From Liquidambar formosana (taxonomy: Eukaryota > Streptophyta > Magnoliopsida > Saxifragales > Altingiaceae), in contig CM077828.1 in NCBI GenBank assembly GCA_039720395.1, forward strand, positions 14,501,764-14,565,763: DNA of 64,000 nt. The letters run 5' to 3'. Of this stretch, positions 24,701-31,316 are shown piece by piece (the first letter of the stretch is position 1; each line of letters starts with the position of its first letter). A program made the position numbers and the translations under genes. The notes beneath the pieces are model-generated. The model did no database searches and was not told the origin of the DNA. It was given only the letters and a program-made list of their open reading frames with translations.

Positions 24701-27700
24701 TAATGCTCAGCTAACTATAGTTCAACAGCAACATAATTAGGTAGAAAAGCCACTCCCTGGGTCATCTTCATTTAAATATCCTCCTCACCTTAAAGTTTAA
24801 AAATTGGTCTATCATTTAAAGATTATTATCGCATGTATGAAAAATAAAAAAGAACTCATACAAACACAACAGATGCAATATGAAAAATGAAACATGTAAA
24901 GTAGTAAACTCAAACCAAAGAACTCCAAATAGAGATTTAACACATTGCTATCTGCATACTTGTCTGAAGAGTGTATTAACTTGAAAAAGCACGGGGGAGA
25001 AAAATAATTATAATTTCAGGGAAACTTCCTATCAGGAGATACCACAACACGAGAAAGCTGAATTATATCTCCAGTTGACTCGACATGAGGCAGCTTTTCC
25101 ATACTTTCAGCAAAAATATTAACTGAAATCCCAGGGCGCTGATGTGATTCATCAACTATTTTTAGTGTACAAAAACAATCTGCAAGAGATCATCAATACC
25201 TAATAAGCAAACTCAATTAAAATATATTCATTACACTTATAACAATAACCAAGGGTCAGAAGAAGCATATCAAGAGAAACACTTGAGGTGTCACCATTTC
25301 TATTCATTAAGAAAACAGGTCATTACATATTTTACAGCAATTTATACAATCCCACATCCATTTTTTCAGTAAGCTAACAAAAATACTTCATTAGAAGAAA
25401 GGAAAATACAAGAGGAACAAGGACAAGGAGTCCCTTGATGCTAGAACCAAACTAGGACAAAAAAAAAAGTACAATAAGGAGAAGAACAAAGATCCAAAAT
25501 AAAAATATGGTAGCGAAAATCCCCCTCCTAATCATCGAACACATTTTTTTTTTGATCAAGTAATGTATTGGAATAAAAAGAAGGGGCCAAAACCCTCGTA
25601 CATAAGACATATACAAGAGAAAAAAACCACCAAGGCTCACCAAACAAAAGGAGCCACAAAAAAGAGACACCCCCAAACAACTAATACAAGCTAAGGGAGT
25701 CAACAAAAAGAGTAAAAGCGGGATTACATCCTCTTGTAAAACTACAAAACCACCAATACAAGGATTTAACCAAAAAATATTTGAGCTCCAACGTGGATGA
25801 CTCAACCCCTTCAAAGGTTCTCATGTTACATTCTTTCCAAATGCACCAAAAAAGAGCATGGGGAACCATCCTCCAAACAACTTTAGAATCTTTGCGGCCC
25901 CTTTTAACCCACCAACTCACAAGCAAGTCATGTGTAGAGAATGGTAGAACCCAGAATGGTAGAACCCACTTGACCCTGAAAAGATGGAAAATAAGAACCC
26001 ATAACCTTCTAGCCGTCTCACAATGGATGAAAAGATGACCCACGGTTTCCTCCGCCTCTTTGCACATAATGCATCTATTCGGCATCTCCCACTTCATTCT
26101 AATCAAAAAGTCAATAGTAAGACACTTCTTGTGAGATACCAACCAAGAGAAGAATGCAACTTTAGAGGGCACCGAAGGGATCCAAATGTTCTTTGTCAGA
26201 GGGAACACAACCAAGTTAGAACCCAAACAAGAATAATAAGATTACACCGAGAATAAACCTTTTGGGTCATTGTGCCACAACAAAGTATCATTCCCTTGCA
26301 AAAAAATCTTACTTTCATATAAATCATGATAAAAAAATCATAACAGACTCCAACTCCCAATCATTGAAGCTTCTACAAAAAGTGATGTTCCAATGAATTC
26401 CATCCCTTCCACTATCAATGCAATCCATGATCCAAGCTTCTTTGTTGTTAGCTATTGAAAACAAAATGGGGAATTTATCCACGAGAGAAGCATTCCCGCA
26501 CCACACATCTTTCCAAAATTTAATCCTATTTCCACCACCTACCTTAAAACTTGTTTCTTTCAAGAAGGTATCAAAGTCAAGCATTATAGCTTTCCACAAG
26601 CCCATACCATGAGATCTTCTACTCTCCTTCGACCACCAACCCCCTTGTTTCACACCATATTTCCACACTATAACATCTCTCTACAAACCTTCAACACCCG
26701 TACCAAATCTCCAAATCCATTTACCAAGTAGAGCTTTGTTCATGTCCATAATGGATTTAATACCCAACCCTCCTTGTTCTTTTGTTAAGCAAACCGTGTT
26801 CCAATTAACAAGATGAAATTTGAATTCCCCATTAATGCCATTCCATAAGAAATCTCTTTGGAGCTTTTCAACCCTTAAGGCCACCGATTTAGGAATTTTG
26901 AGGATGGATAAAAAGTATATTGGAATACTAGTAAGAGAGCTACGAATCAAAGTAAGTTTAACTCCCTTTGAAAGGTGACCCTTTTTCCACCCACTAAGCC
27001 TTCTCTAAATCTTTTCAAGAACCGGATCCCAAACTTTAACTTCCTTGAAATGGGCTCTAAGCGGAAGACCAAGATAAGAGATTGGCAACTTCCCAACTTT
27101 ACAATTCAAATTAACGGCAAGCTCCTCAATATTGTTGATAGTTCCAATTGGAATGATCTCACTCTTCCCAAGGTTAACTTTTAAGCCCAAGGCCACATCA
27201 AACACATTGGCACCTCTTTTAGCTAAAGCATCAGCCCCAGAAATCTCCAAACCATGGATTTAATAAACTCATGAGCCAACTGATTAAAAAGATCAAACAT
27301 CCCCCTCCAGAAACAAAATTATGTCCAAGGAACTAGTGATTCACTTATGACAGACTTGATTACGTTAGCCAAAAGTGCCCTATAAAATTGTGTCTCTGAA
27401 GCTTCATGATGTGAAGCTCACCAACAAATCAATGATTCATGAGAGAAAATGCAAGAAAGAGAGATAAAATGAAGGAAAATGAGGGAAAATCAAGTAAATC
27501 TCTTGTTTCTAGAGAGAGAAAGTGCTTAAAGCTCTAAGTACAACTAAAAGTTGTTACAATTCTGGTAAATGACCAAAAAACTGAATACAACCAACTCTAA
27601 TTGACTATTTTATACACATTCAAAGTTAACTCAAACTAACAAGTAACTAACTATAGAAGCTTCTACAATATATTAATACAACTAGGAAACAAAATACAAG

Positions 27701-30700
27701 TAAAAACACTTTCTAGAAGCTGTTGGACAGCAACTTATTGTGCCACATCGGGACTCCCCCTCCGAAAAAAAAAAAAAAAAACTTCTCCTCAAGTTTGAAT
27801 AAAAGAGTGGAAGCGGTTCGTGATGTAGCTTGTTGAATTTCCTCCTTAATACCACCCAAGCAAGATCTCGCACCTTGAAGAGAAGCTTCTTTCATCAATC
27901 ATCAGCTTGGGACTTGTGTTTGACATTGAGTTTCTCTATCCTGAGTCTCTTAGAAGCATGCACATCTTCCATAAATTGAACCACATGTCTTCCCATGATG
28001 TACATCTTCTTTGTAAATGGAAAAGAAGCTTTATTGCAGCCACTTGGAAACTTAGAACCAATATCACCACACACATATCCCAATTCCCAAAGAAATAAGC
28101 CACTAAATTTCTCGTCTTGATGCAGCCAAAAGTGATCACCCATCTCTAAAAGAGGTATATGATGAGTAACCTTGATAGGAGGTGCTTCTTTGGGTTCTTC
28201 ATCAAAGCTAAGTAGCATGTCTTGCATAGGAGATAAACCAGAAGGCAAATCACAAGTAAATTCATCAAAACTTGGTGGCGCTAACTCAAAATCAGCACTA
28301 GAAAACCCCTACATTTCTTCACTTTCTACCTTCTCAACATGATGCCCACTTTATTTTGACTTGATTTCACCTTCCTTGATCAATGACTATCAAGCTGCTG
28401 CTTCTTGCTCTTCCATGATATAGAGCTGTCTCCAATGACGAACACATGCCCACAATCTTCATCATCATCATAGGCATAAAAAATAGCAGCTGTTTTGAAG
28501 TTATCCATTAAAATTTCAGTGGAAAATTCTTCCTTGTTGGTCAAAAAATCATCATCCATATCAAACTCAAATGCCTCATTGTCACCCTCATCAAACGCAA
28601 TGGCCTCCTCGTGATAACCATCATACACGGGGGCTGCATACTCTAAAATATGCATCAAATCTTTGCTAAGAAAACTTTCCTCCTTTGCCACAACACATTT
28701 GTCAAAAGGAACTTGAATTTCTTGTTCCTTGCAATGCTCATTGACTATTTCATAGCCAATTTGCATATGATTGAAGAGAAGAAATTGCCCTTCAAGTTTC
28801 TTTTTCATCTTATTCCATTCTCTAATAGGACACATAGTTTCATAAATGAAATTCATTGAGAGCAAAAGGCAGGGATTACTTCCCCACTAAAAATCATAAG
28901 AAAACACATTCATTGTATGATTCATGAAAATAAATATCAAAAACAGCTTTTGGAAATTTGGCATCAAAGAATGATTCATCTACTACACTTCCTAAGGCTT
29001 CATTTGATTGATATGAAAAGGAAAGGAAAGTGAATTTTCTTGCACTTTTTGTACATTTGGTTAGCAGGAATCTTGTGGGAAACATAAATAACTACCCATT
29101 ATCTTTTTCCTGCAACAAAAACTTTCCCACAAAACACATCTTGCATTTTTAATAGGAAAAAGCATCATGGGAAAGTGACACTTATATTTTCCCACAACTT
29201 TCTTGTAAACCAAACATATGAGGGAAAATAATTTTCCAACATTATCATTTTCCTTTACTTTCCTTTTTCTTTACTTTCCTACAGTTTACTTTCCCACATC
29301 CTAATCCCATCAATCAAACAGAGCCTAAGGGATTATAGATGGTATGGAATACCTAATCCTCTGACTTAAGTTTCTATGCATTACTTTAATAGACCTAAAT
29401 TTGACCGTTCCAAAAGACAGCAATTTATTTAATTAGGTTAAAGCAGAATATTAAAAAAAAAAAAAAATTACTCCCTCCGTTTCATAATAAGTGTCCCCTT
29501 TGAAAAAACACGCTTTTTAATGAAACCCTTTTAAATGCTTTCACATCAATGCATATATTTTAAAATTCCAATTTTGCCCTCAGGTTTGTAAAACATTAGG
29601 AAAAAAAAAATCATTTTTAAGGGTATTTTAGGAAATGAGTAAAAAAGGTCCATTGACTTTTGAAATGGGACACTTATTTTGAAACATCCCAAAAAAGAAA
29701 GTAGGACACTTATTATGAAACGGAGGGAGTATCTGGTTTCAAATGTCAAGGACAACCACAAAAACAGATCCCAAATACAACATCAACTGGCTCAGCAAAC
29801 ACCTTTACCGTAACTTTCATCATTTTACTACCAACAAACAAGAAGCAGCCATAAGTCCGGCCTTTTTGTCATCATTGCCAGTGGAACATTGTTTAACAAT
29901 ATAGATTAACTTCGAATTAAGAAAAATGCAAGAAAACAGTGTCAGAAGAAATATGGGGTTAATTTAACTTGAAACAGCTTGGTAAGTAGCACAAATGAAA
30001 AACTACATCCGATAAAAAACCATCCAAACAATTATAGAAAAGGTGAAGCATGGCATATCCAAGTCCTATAAGAACCTTCAAACTCAAAAGTAACTACACA
30101 GAAAAGCACTGAGGCTTGCACAAAGGGGAAGGTCTAGATTCTTTTTATAATTCAAATCCAAGATCATTTCCTAAATATGCTGGTTTTTGTCACACATTCC
30201 AACTGATGATCATGATTGTAATACCTAGCGAAGATTTCAAGAGCCCAAATGATTAGTTGAGATCACACCTTAATCTCATCAAACTAGCAACTATACATCC
30301 ACAACTCTATAAATCAAACCTCTATAAATCACTTAAAAGTATAGAACTATAGAAGTTATACTAAGACCCCATGTTTTTAAAGGAAAGCGAAGCTTATGTG
30401 TCAAAGCTTGTCTTGGGGAGAAACTCGAGAACAGAAATTTCAGGCTCAACCATAGAGTTCTTTACCTTAAAACTTGGGGTACACATCAGATGTATACCTT
30501 ATGGCTATTTCGCACCAATTTATTATTCTCACTAATTTAATACATATATTAAAACAAATGGAGGAGTGTGAGGCTTGGCCTCATGGTTGAGACTTACAAT
30601 TCATACATCGAAGATCCCAATGAATTATGTTACTAAAAAATCTGTTCATATTAGAAAATACAGCCATACCCCACTAATTCAAGAAAAGAGAAACTTCTCT

Positions 30701-31263
30701 CTCACAACATTGAAAGGGTACCACTGCTAATTAAGCATCATTGCATATGGGTCAGTATAAGTAAAAAAATAAATCCAGCATCGATAGTTTGGGCTAGCAT
30801 AGGTATGAAACTTTTTTGTATGCATGAGCCTGACTGGAAAGGCAGACAATGGGCACGATAAATTTAGGGCTAGCGGAGCCTCACAAGTCAGAAACCCATT
30901 TGTCGAGGCCATAGCTACTCAATGTGGCCCATCTCTTGGCCACCCCTACAATGAAGTTTCGATCACGTAGCCTGCTTTAATGAGCCATTTTTCGGTGAAA
31001 ACCAAGTACCCATCTTTTGGTAATAATGCAGTACTACTAAATCTACTGAAAGTAAAATGCTAGGATTGATAAGAAGAAATGAATGAAAAGCAAAAGCATT
31101 TGAAGTTGAAACAGTGAAGAAAATTTAAAGAAACATAACCGGTGCCCTTGGTCTTCTTTGGGATACCAAAGTCGACCACTACGCCGATGAGGTTCACTTT
31201 TTGATTGACAGAAGCAATCGCGTCTTTTATTTGAAGAAACTTGTAGTCATCCTCTTTCTCCAT
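558..31263 (-). CDS. POT1: POT1 telomere end-binding protein, exons 1-8 (3' end outside window)
   Basis: POT1 proteins bind the single-stranded G-rich telomere strand and/or telomerase through OB folds and act in the nucleus. I joined eight minus-strand exons: 31140-31263, 25043-25179, 20369-20558, 14353-14417, 14067-14155, 3912-4193, 3725-3801, 558-616. All internal boundaries are GT..AG and phases agree throughout, giving 1023 nt or 341 codons without a stop. Family signatures include [12 protein letters not shown] and PKKTKGTDCFCT (OB1, residues about 20-50), [18 protein letters not shown] (about 97-114), a [10 protein letters not shown] stretch (about 187-196), [14 protein letters not shown] and TGRWVKF (second OB region), and [14 protein letters not shown] at the last exon. 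The family is usually about 450-480 residues, so roughly a quarter is missing to the left. Introns reach 9.9 kb because of transposons; no exon is disrupted. Family call is strong; whether it is a POT1a-like telomerase partner or another paralogue cannot be told. Confidence 0.9.
637..784. mobile_element. palindromic MITE, copy 1
   Basis: The first and last roughly 40 bp are inverted copies: GGGGAATTACAGATTGGTCT at the left and its complement at the right, so the element can fold into one long hairpin. A 4-bp CAAG flanks both sides (633-636, 785-788) and may be the target duplication. A second copy is at 37415-37538. Confidence 0.65.
986..2896 (-). repeat. possible degenerate solo LTR
   Basis: The left boundary reads TGTCACACCCC, a common plant gypsy-type LTR terminus. 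A candidate right end is ..TTACA, giving TGT..ACA termini, with flanks ACATT (981-985) and ACGTT (2897-2901) differing at one base. An AT run at about 2730-2751 could hold a TATA box on the minus strand. The right boundary is a guess; no internal domain was found. Confidence 0.3.
2660..2751. repeat. (CT)n and (AT)n microsatellites
   Basis: CT-rich tracts broken by short spacers are followed by about 22 bp of alternating AT. Peptides read from this stretch are low-complexity artefacts. Confidence 0.8.
3423..3682. mobile_element. Stowaway-like MITE 1
   Basis: Terminal inverted repeats begin CTCCCTCCGTCCC and extend about 30 bp (through AAAGATAGGCCAA). The right flank is TA; the left is TT, a probable one-base change of the TA target duplication. 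At 260 bp it has typical size and ends for a non-autonomous Tc1/mariner element. Confidence 0.8.
3725..3801 (-). CDS. POT1: POT1 exon 7 (residues 296-321)
   Basis: A 77-bp exon, 110 bp beyond exon 6. The acceptor AATCAG is followed by G TCT TAT GAT GAG. It reads [20 protein letters not shown] then PSRVT, the Trp-rich stretch of plant POT1. The donor is GTTTTG, in phase 1. A Stowaway MITE (3423-3682) ends 42 bp downstream. Confidence 0.85.
3912..4193 (-). CDS. POT1: POT1 exon 6 (residues 202-295)
   Basis: The largest exon here. The acceptor is ATTGCAG; it encodes [60 protein letters not shown] and [12 protein letters not shown]. The open frame continues past the splice site, but the POT1 similarity stops at CQR, where a GTTATT donor lies in the right phase for exon 7. 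Donor choice is therefore set by homology and phase. Confidence 0.9.
4626..4965. mobile_element. Tourist/PIF-Harbinger-like MITE 1
   Basis: A 340-bp element with terminal inverted repeats of the form GGCTCCGTTTGGTTGATAGG (left copy slightly diverged). It is flanked by TTA at the left (4623-4625) and TTG at the right (4966-4968), a decayed 3-bp TTA duplication. The interior closely matches the copy at 28996-29325, which keeps a perfect TAA duplication. Confidence 0.75.
5292..6489. mobile_element. Mutator-like non-autonomous element
   Basis: Flanked by a perfect 9-bp direct repeat GTTCCATCC (5283-5291 and 6490-6498), the size made by Mutator-family transposition. The ends form imperfect inverted repeats sharing CTTAAA, ATC and GATATATCG. 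Both subterminal regions are packed with ATATCG motifs. The interior holds a (CTT)n array at about 6196-6238 and no recognisable transposase. Confidence 0.75.
6196..6238. repeat. (CTT)n microsatellite
   Basis: About 14 uninterrupted CTT units inside the Mutator-like element. Read on the minus strand it gives a poly-Lys artefact. Confidence 0.85.
7195..7540 (+). pseudogene. LINE RNase H-like remnant
   Basis: Plus-strand reading gives [18 protein letters not shown], resembling the helix after the catalytic acidic residue in plant LINE RNase H domains. After a frame change it gives [14 protein letters not shown], resembling the HxxREANxxADxLAKRG end motif. Stops and frame breaks interrupt it. 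It may be the 3' part of an L1 element; boundaries are unclear. Confidence 0.4.
8005..8358 (-). repeat. gypsy 3' LTR
   Basis: A direct repeat of 13390-13745. On the minus strand it begins TGATGTGGATTATT and ends ..CATCATCA-type sequence. It is preceded by the polypurine tract. Confidence 0.93.
8359..8377 (-). promoter_or_regulatory. gypsy polypurine tract
   Basis: The minus strand reads CTTTTCAGAGGGGGAGTCC directly before the 3' LTR, the plus-strand primer for reverse transcription. The same motif adjoins the LTR at 27407-27750. Confidence 0.8.
8388..9510 (-). pseudogene. gypsy integrase
   Basis: Shows the HHCC-finger region (VEQHN.., CHVCRKSKG), the catalytic core ([44 protein letters not shown]) and a C-terminal GPY/F-like module ([32 protein letters not shown]). 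Asn replaces Asp at about 9224 (SMNFVLGLP), a catalytic position in this family, and again in [13 protein letters not shown] stop and frameshift near 8902 and 8700 split it. No clear chromodomain follows. Confidence 0.83.
9510..10895 (-). pseudogene. gypsy reverse transcriptase and RNase H
   Basis: RT blocks are visible: [45 protein letters not shown] and the catalytic box [11 protein letters not shown], then [11 protein letters not shown]. RNase H follows with [39 protein letters not shown] and VADGLSRR. Frame breaks lie near 10820 (one extra base in the PKER region) and 10420-10440, just before the FDD box. In the living family this enzyme copies the RNA into DNA in cytoplasmic particles. 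Confidence 0.85.
10896..11543 (-). pseudogene. gypsy aspartic protease region
   Basis: A 215-codon open stretch with [19 protein letters not shown] (the retropepsin-type loop, DGGS) and a later [13 protein letters not shown] motif, typical of the plant gypsy protease-RT linker. It ends at a stop just before the RT domain (VFPQELPP..), which continues in the following sequence. The fold is identifiable but the polyprotein is broken. Confidence 0.78.
11590..12750 (-). pseudogene. gypsy gag remnant
   Basis: Begins at [14 protein letters not shown] (12750), followed by an acidic and proline-rich lead and a Gag capsid-like region containing [14 protein letters not shown] and [12 protein letters not shown]. 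The frame changes near 12470, a stop falls near 11968, and another stop follows the knuckle near 11596. The zinc knuckle (about 11680-11720) reads [13 protein letters not shown] with Phe where the first Cys ligand belongs. It would package the RNA if intact. Degenerate. Confidence 0.8.
13376..13387 (-). promoter_or_regulatory. gypsy primer-binding site
   Basis: The minus strand reads TGGTATCAGAGC two bases after the 5' LTR. It is complementary to the 3' end of initiator tRNA-Met, the usual primer for plant LTR elements. Confidence 0.88.
13390..13745 (-). repeat. gypsy 5' LTR
   Basis: A direct repeat of 8005-8358, 356 bp, followed on the right by CTAAA and on the left by the primer-binding site. 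Confidence 0.93.
14067..14155 (-). CDS. POT1: POT1 exon 5 (residues 173-201)
   Basis: Encodes [20 protein letters not shown] then [10 protein letters not shown]. It is separated from exon 4 by only 197 bp. The acceptor is an unusual GATAAG, the donor GTGAGT. It ends in phase 2 and joins exon 6, 9.9 kb away, to give ..[11 protein letters not shown].., the expected family order. Confidence 0.85.
14353..14417 (-). CDS. POT1: POT1 exon 4 (residues 151-172)
   Basis: A 65-bp exon between an acceptor ending TTAG and donor GTAATT. It reads [20 protein letters not shown] then CK, matching the POT1 stretch after the LDTG motif. Phase 1 in, phase 0 out. Confidence 0.85.
14848..15122. mobile_element. 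Stowaway-like MITE 2
   Basis: The right end is CTTTGTGGGACGGAGGGAG with the left end its slightly diverged complement. TA flanks both sides (14846-14847, 15123-15124). Length 275 bp. Confidence 0.8.
15372..15475 (+). mobile_element. 104-bp 5'-truncated L1 insertion
   Basis: Contains the L1 3' tail motif CTCTTGTATATGTCTCATGT and ends in an A/AAT-rich tail. It is flanked by a 12-bp duplication AACCTTGCCGTA (15360-15371) and AACCTTGTCGTA (15476-15487, one difference). The same tail motif occurs on the minus strand near 25570-25640. Confidence 0.78.
15494..16533 (-). pseudogene. L1 LINE 3' part (zf-RVT domain)
   Basis: The minus strand encodes an L1 ORF2 C-terminal zinc-binding domain: [40 protein letters not shown], then [18 protein letters not shown] and [20 protein letters not shown]. 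The 3' tail lies at 15494-15519 as a T-rich run on the plus strand. Between domain and tail is a 52-base homopolymer. It is probably the continuation of the L1 RT region at 17520-19790, now separated by about 1 kb of other repeats. Confidence 0.8.
15678..15729. repeat. A52 homopolymer
   Basis: Fifty-two uninterrupted A on the plus strand, which is T on the sense strand of the surrounding L1, so it is not the L1 poly(A) tail itself. An assembly error in its length is possible. Confidence 0.9.
16701..16891. repeat. two-copy tandem repeat (about 95 bp)
   Basis: Copy 1 (16701-16796) and copy 2 (16797-16891) both start AGGCACTTTAGAA and end ACATTCCAT, with a handful of differences. It lies between the two L1 pieces, next to the RTE fragment. 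Confidence 0.85.
16900..17450 (+). pseudogene. RTE-type LINE reverse transcriptase C-terminus
   Basis: Plus-strand reading gives [52 protein letters not shown], then [10 protein letters not shown] and [12 protein letters not shown], the conserved tail of RTE-like non-LTR elements. One stop replaces a codon at 17218 and frame changes follow. It lacks the endonuclease and catalytic RT core, so it is a 5'-truncated remnant, apparently inserted in the L1. Confidence 0.75.
17520..19790 (-). pseudogene. L1 LINE reverse transcriptase region
   Basis: In sense order on the minus strand: [10 protein letters not shown] (RT core, near 18890), [18 protein letters not shown], the ADD-box area destroyed by a frameshift near 18550, [35 protein letters not shown], and ICFWEDPWI near 17700. 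At least five frame breaks occur. The sequence upstream of RT (19250-19790) is consistent with the endonuclease-RT linker but not diagnostic. Confidence 0.75.
20369..20558 (-). CDS. POT1: POT1 exon 3 (residues 88-150)
   Basis: The acceptor is TGTGCAG before ATG AAG ACT. It encodes [19 protein letters not shown], a [16 protein letters not shown] stretch and [15 protein letters not shown], the end of OB1 and the linker. The donor is GTATTC after ACA G, phase 1. The open frame runs a few codons upstream of the acceptor, but homology begins exactly at the splice site. Confidence 0.9.
20712..22233 (+). repeat. probable solo LTR of a gypsy (Tat-like) element
   Basis: Begins TGTAGACACCCCATTTTGTA, a start commonly seen in Tat/Retand-type LTRs, and ends ..CATCTAACA after a GGTGGCAACTC-type stretch also common near such LTR ends. 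A TATA box TATATAAATA lies at 21050-21059. Flanking five-base sequences do not match, so either the right boundary is off or the target duplication is lost. Confidence 0.55.
23290..23443 (-). mobile_element. tRNA-derived SINE, copy 1
   Basis: The minus strand has a tRNA-like head with an A box (GTAGCCCAGTTGATAAGG) and a perfect B box GGTTCGATTCC. It is flanked by the 15-bp duplication TTGTTAAATTAAACT (23275-23289, 23444-23458). Transcribed by RNA polymerase III when active. A related copy lies at 32773-32933. Confidence 0.83.
25043..25179 (-). CDS. POT1: POT1 exon 2 (residues 42-87)
   Basis: The acceptor is TTGCAG before AT TGT TTT TGT. It reads [12 protein letters not shown], then [15 protein letters not shown] and [10 protein letters not shown], all typical of the plant POT1 first OB fold. 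The donor is GTATCT after GTG, in phase 0. Too short and too spliced to stand out as an open frame, it was found by following the gene model. Confidence 0.88.
25300..25540 (-). mobile_element. L1 3' UTR fragment
   Basis: The minus strand contains GGACTCCTTGTCC and TTGTA signals shared with the L1 3' end at about 39060-39100. It abuts the tail of the next L1, suggesting two L1 insertions side by side or nested. Confidence 0.45.
25543..27260 (-). pseudogene. L1 LINE, RT end to 3' tail
   Basis: In sense order: [18 protein letters not shown] and [20 protein letters not shown] (27250-27005), [20 protein letters not shown] (26950-26681), [17 protein letters not shown] (26668-26324), and the zf-RVT domain [39 protein letters not shown] (26226-25681). 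The 3' UTR has the CTCTTGTATATGTCTTATGT motif and a T10 run at 25543-25552 (poly(A) on the sense strand). The catalytic RT core is missing, so it is 5'-truncated, with frame breaks between pieces. Confidence 0.82.
27407..27750 (-). repeat. LTR of gypsy derivative
   Basis: 344 bp, starting TGATGTGAAGCTCACC and ending ..GCCACATCG, where the last base departs from the usual CA. Internal AATGATTCATGAGAGAAAAT and AAGAAAGAGAG blocks align with the other gypsy LTR. Confidence 0.7.
28380..28865 (-). pseudogene. Gag-like acidic ORF in gypsy derivative
   Basis: A 161-codon open frame. The first 30 residues match Gag of the neighbouring element ([15 protein letters not shown]); the rest is unusually acidic ([17 protein letters not shown] and [12 protein letters not shown]). 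Not recognised as a known domain. It could be a fused spacer of the deletion derivative rather than a functional protein. Confidence 0.45.
28996..29325. mobile_element. Tourist/PIF-Harbinger-like MITE 2
   Basis: 330 bp with inverted ends GGCTTCATTTGATTGA and, at the right, the complement of GGCTCTGTTTGATTGA. A perfect TAA duplication flanks it (28993-28995, 29326-29328). Interior matches 4626-4965. Confidence 0.82.
29471..29729. mobile_element. Stowaway-like MITE 3
   Basis: Perfect terminal CTCCCTCCGTTTCATAATAA inverted repeats with TA on both flanks (29469-29470, 29730-29731). Length 259 bp. Ends differ from MITE 1 after the first 10 bases, so it is another subfamily. Confidence 0.87.
31140..31263 (-). 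CDS. POT1: POT1 exon 1 (residues 1-41)
   Basis: Starts with ATG at 31263 and encodes [15 protein letters not shown] followed by the [12 protein letters not shown] strand of the first OB fold. It ends after ACC G, with donor GTTATG, in phase 1. The codon is completed by exon 2 to Asp, as expected in TKGTD. No upstream in-frame ATG is needed; the leader just upstream is CCCTA-rich. Confidence 0.88.
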
Positions 31264-31284
31264 TTCTCCTTCCTCTGCTCTGCA

Positions 31285-31316
31285 AAACCCTAGCCCACCC
31301 TAGCCCTCTACCCTAC
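31285..31316 (-). promoter_or_regulatory. telo-box-like CCCTA cluster in POT1 leader
   Basis: Four CCCTA motifs within 32 bp (AAAACCCTAGCCCACCCTAG on the plus strand, then two more), 22-53 bp upstream of the ATG. AAACCCTA is the plant telo-box, bound by TRB/Myb-like factors. A TATAAA on the minus strand lies at 31395-31400, about 130 bp upstream of the start. Function is inferred. Confidence 0.5.

Larger units (their letters stand above)
20559..25042. other. POT1 intron 2 (4.5 kb)
   Basis: Contains a probable LTR (20712-22233) and a SINE with intact target duplication (23290-23443). The remainder, notably 22420-23270 and 23470-25042, is AT-rich DNA without recognisable genes. A T17 run lies near 24225-24241. 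Confidence 0.65.
27407..28865 (-). mobile_element. gypsy deletion derivative
   Basis: The left part is an LTR (27407-27750) resembling that of the 8005-13745 element, followed by the same polypurine tract (minus GGAGGGGGAGTCC). The interior first matches the integrase C-terminus ([33 protein letters not shown]; 27682-28010), then a protease-linker-like piece, then a Gag-like segment ([20 protein letters not shown]; near 28800) with a long acidic tail. RT and RNase H are absent. No 5' LTR is seen right of 28865. Confidence 0.7.
25180..31139. other. POT1 intron 1 (6 kb), transposon-filled
   Basis: Contains L1 sequence (about 25300-27260), a gypsy deletion derivative (27407-28865) and two MITEs (28996-29325, 29471-29729). 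The part 29740-31139 is ordinary AT-rich sequence; short open frames there show no known domain. Confidence 0.65.
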
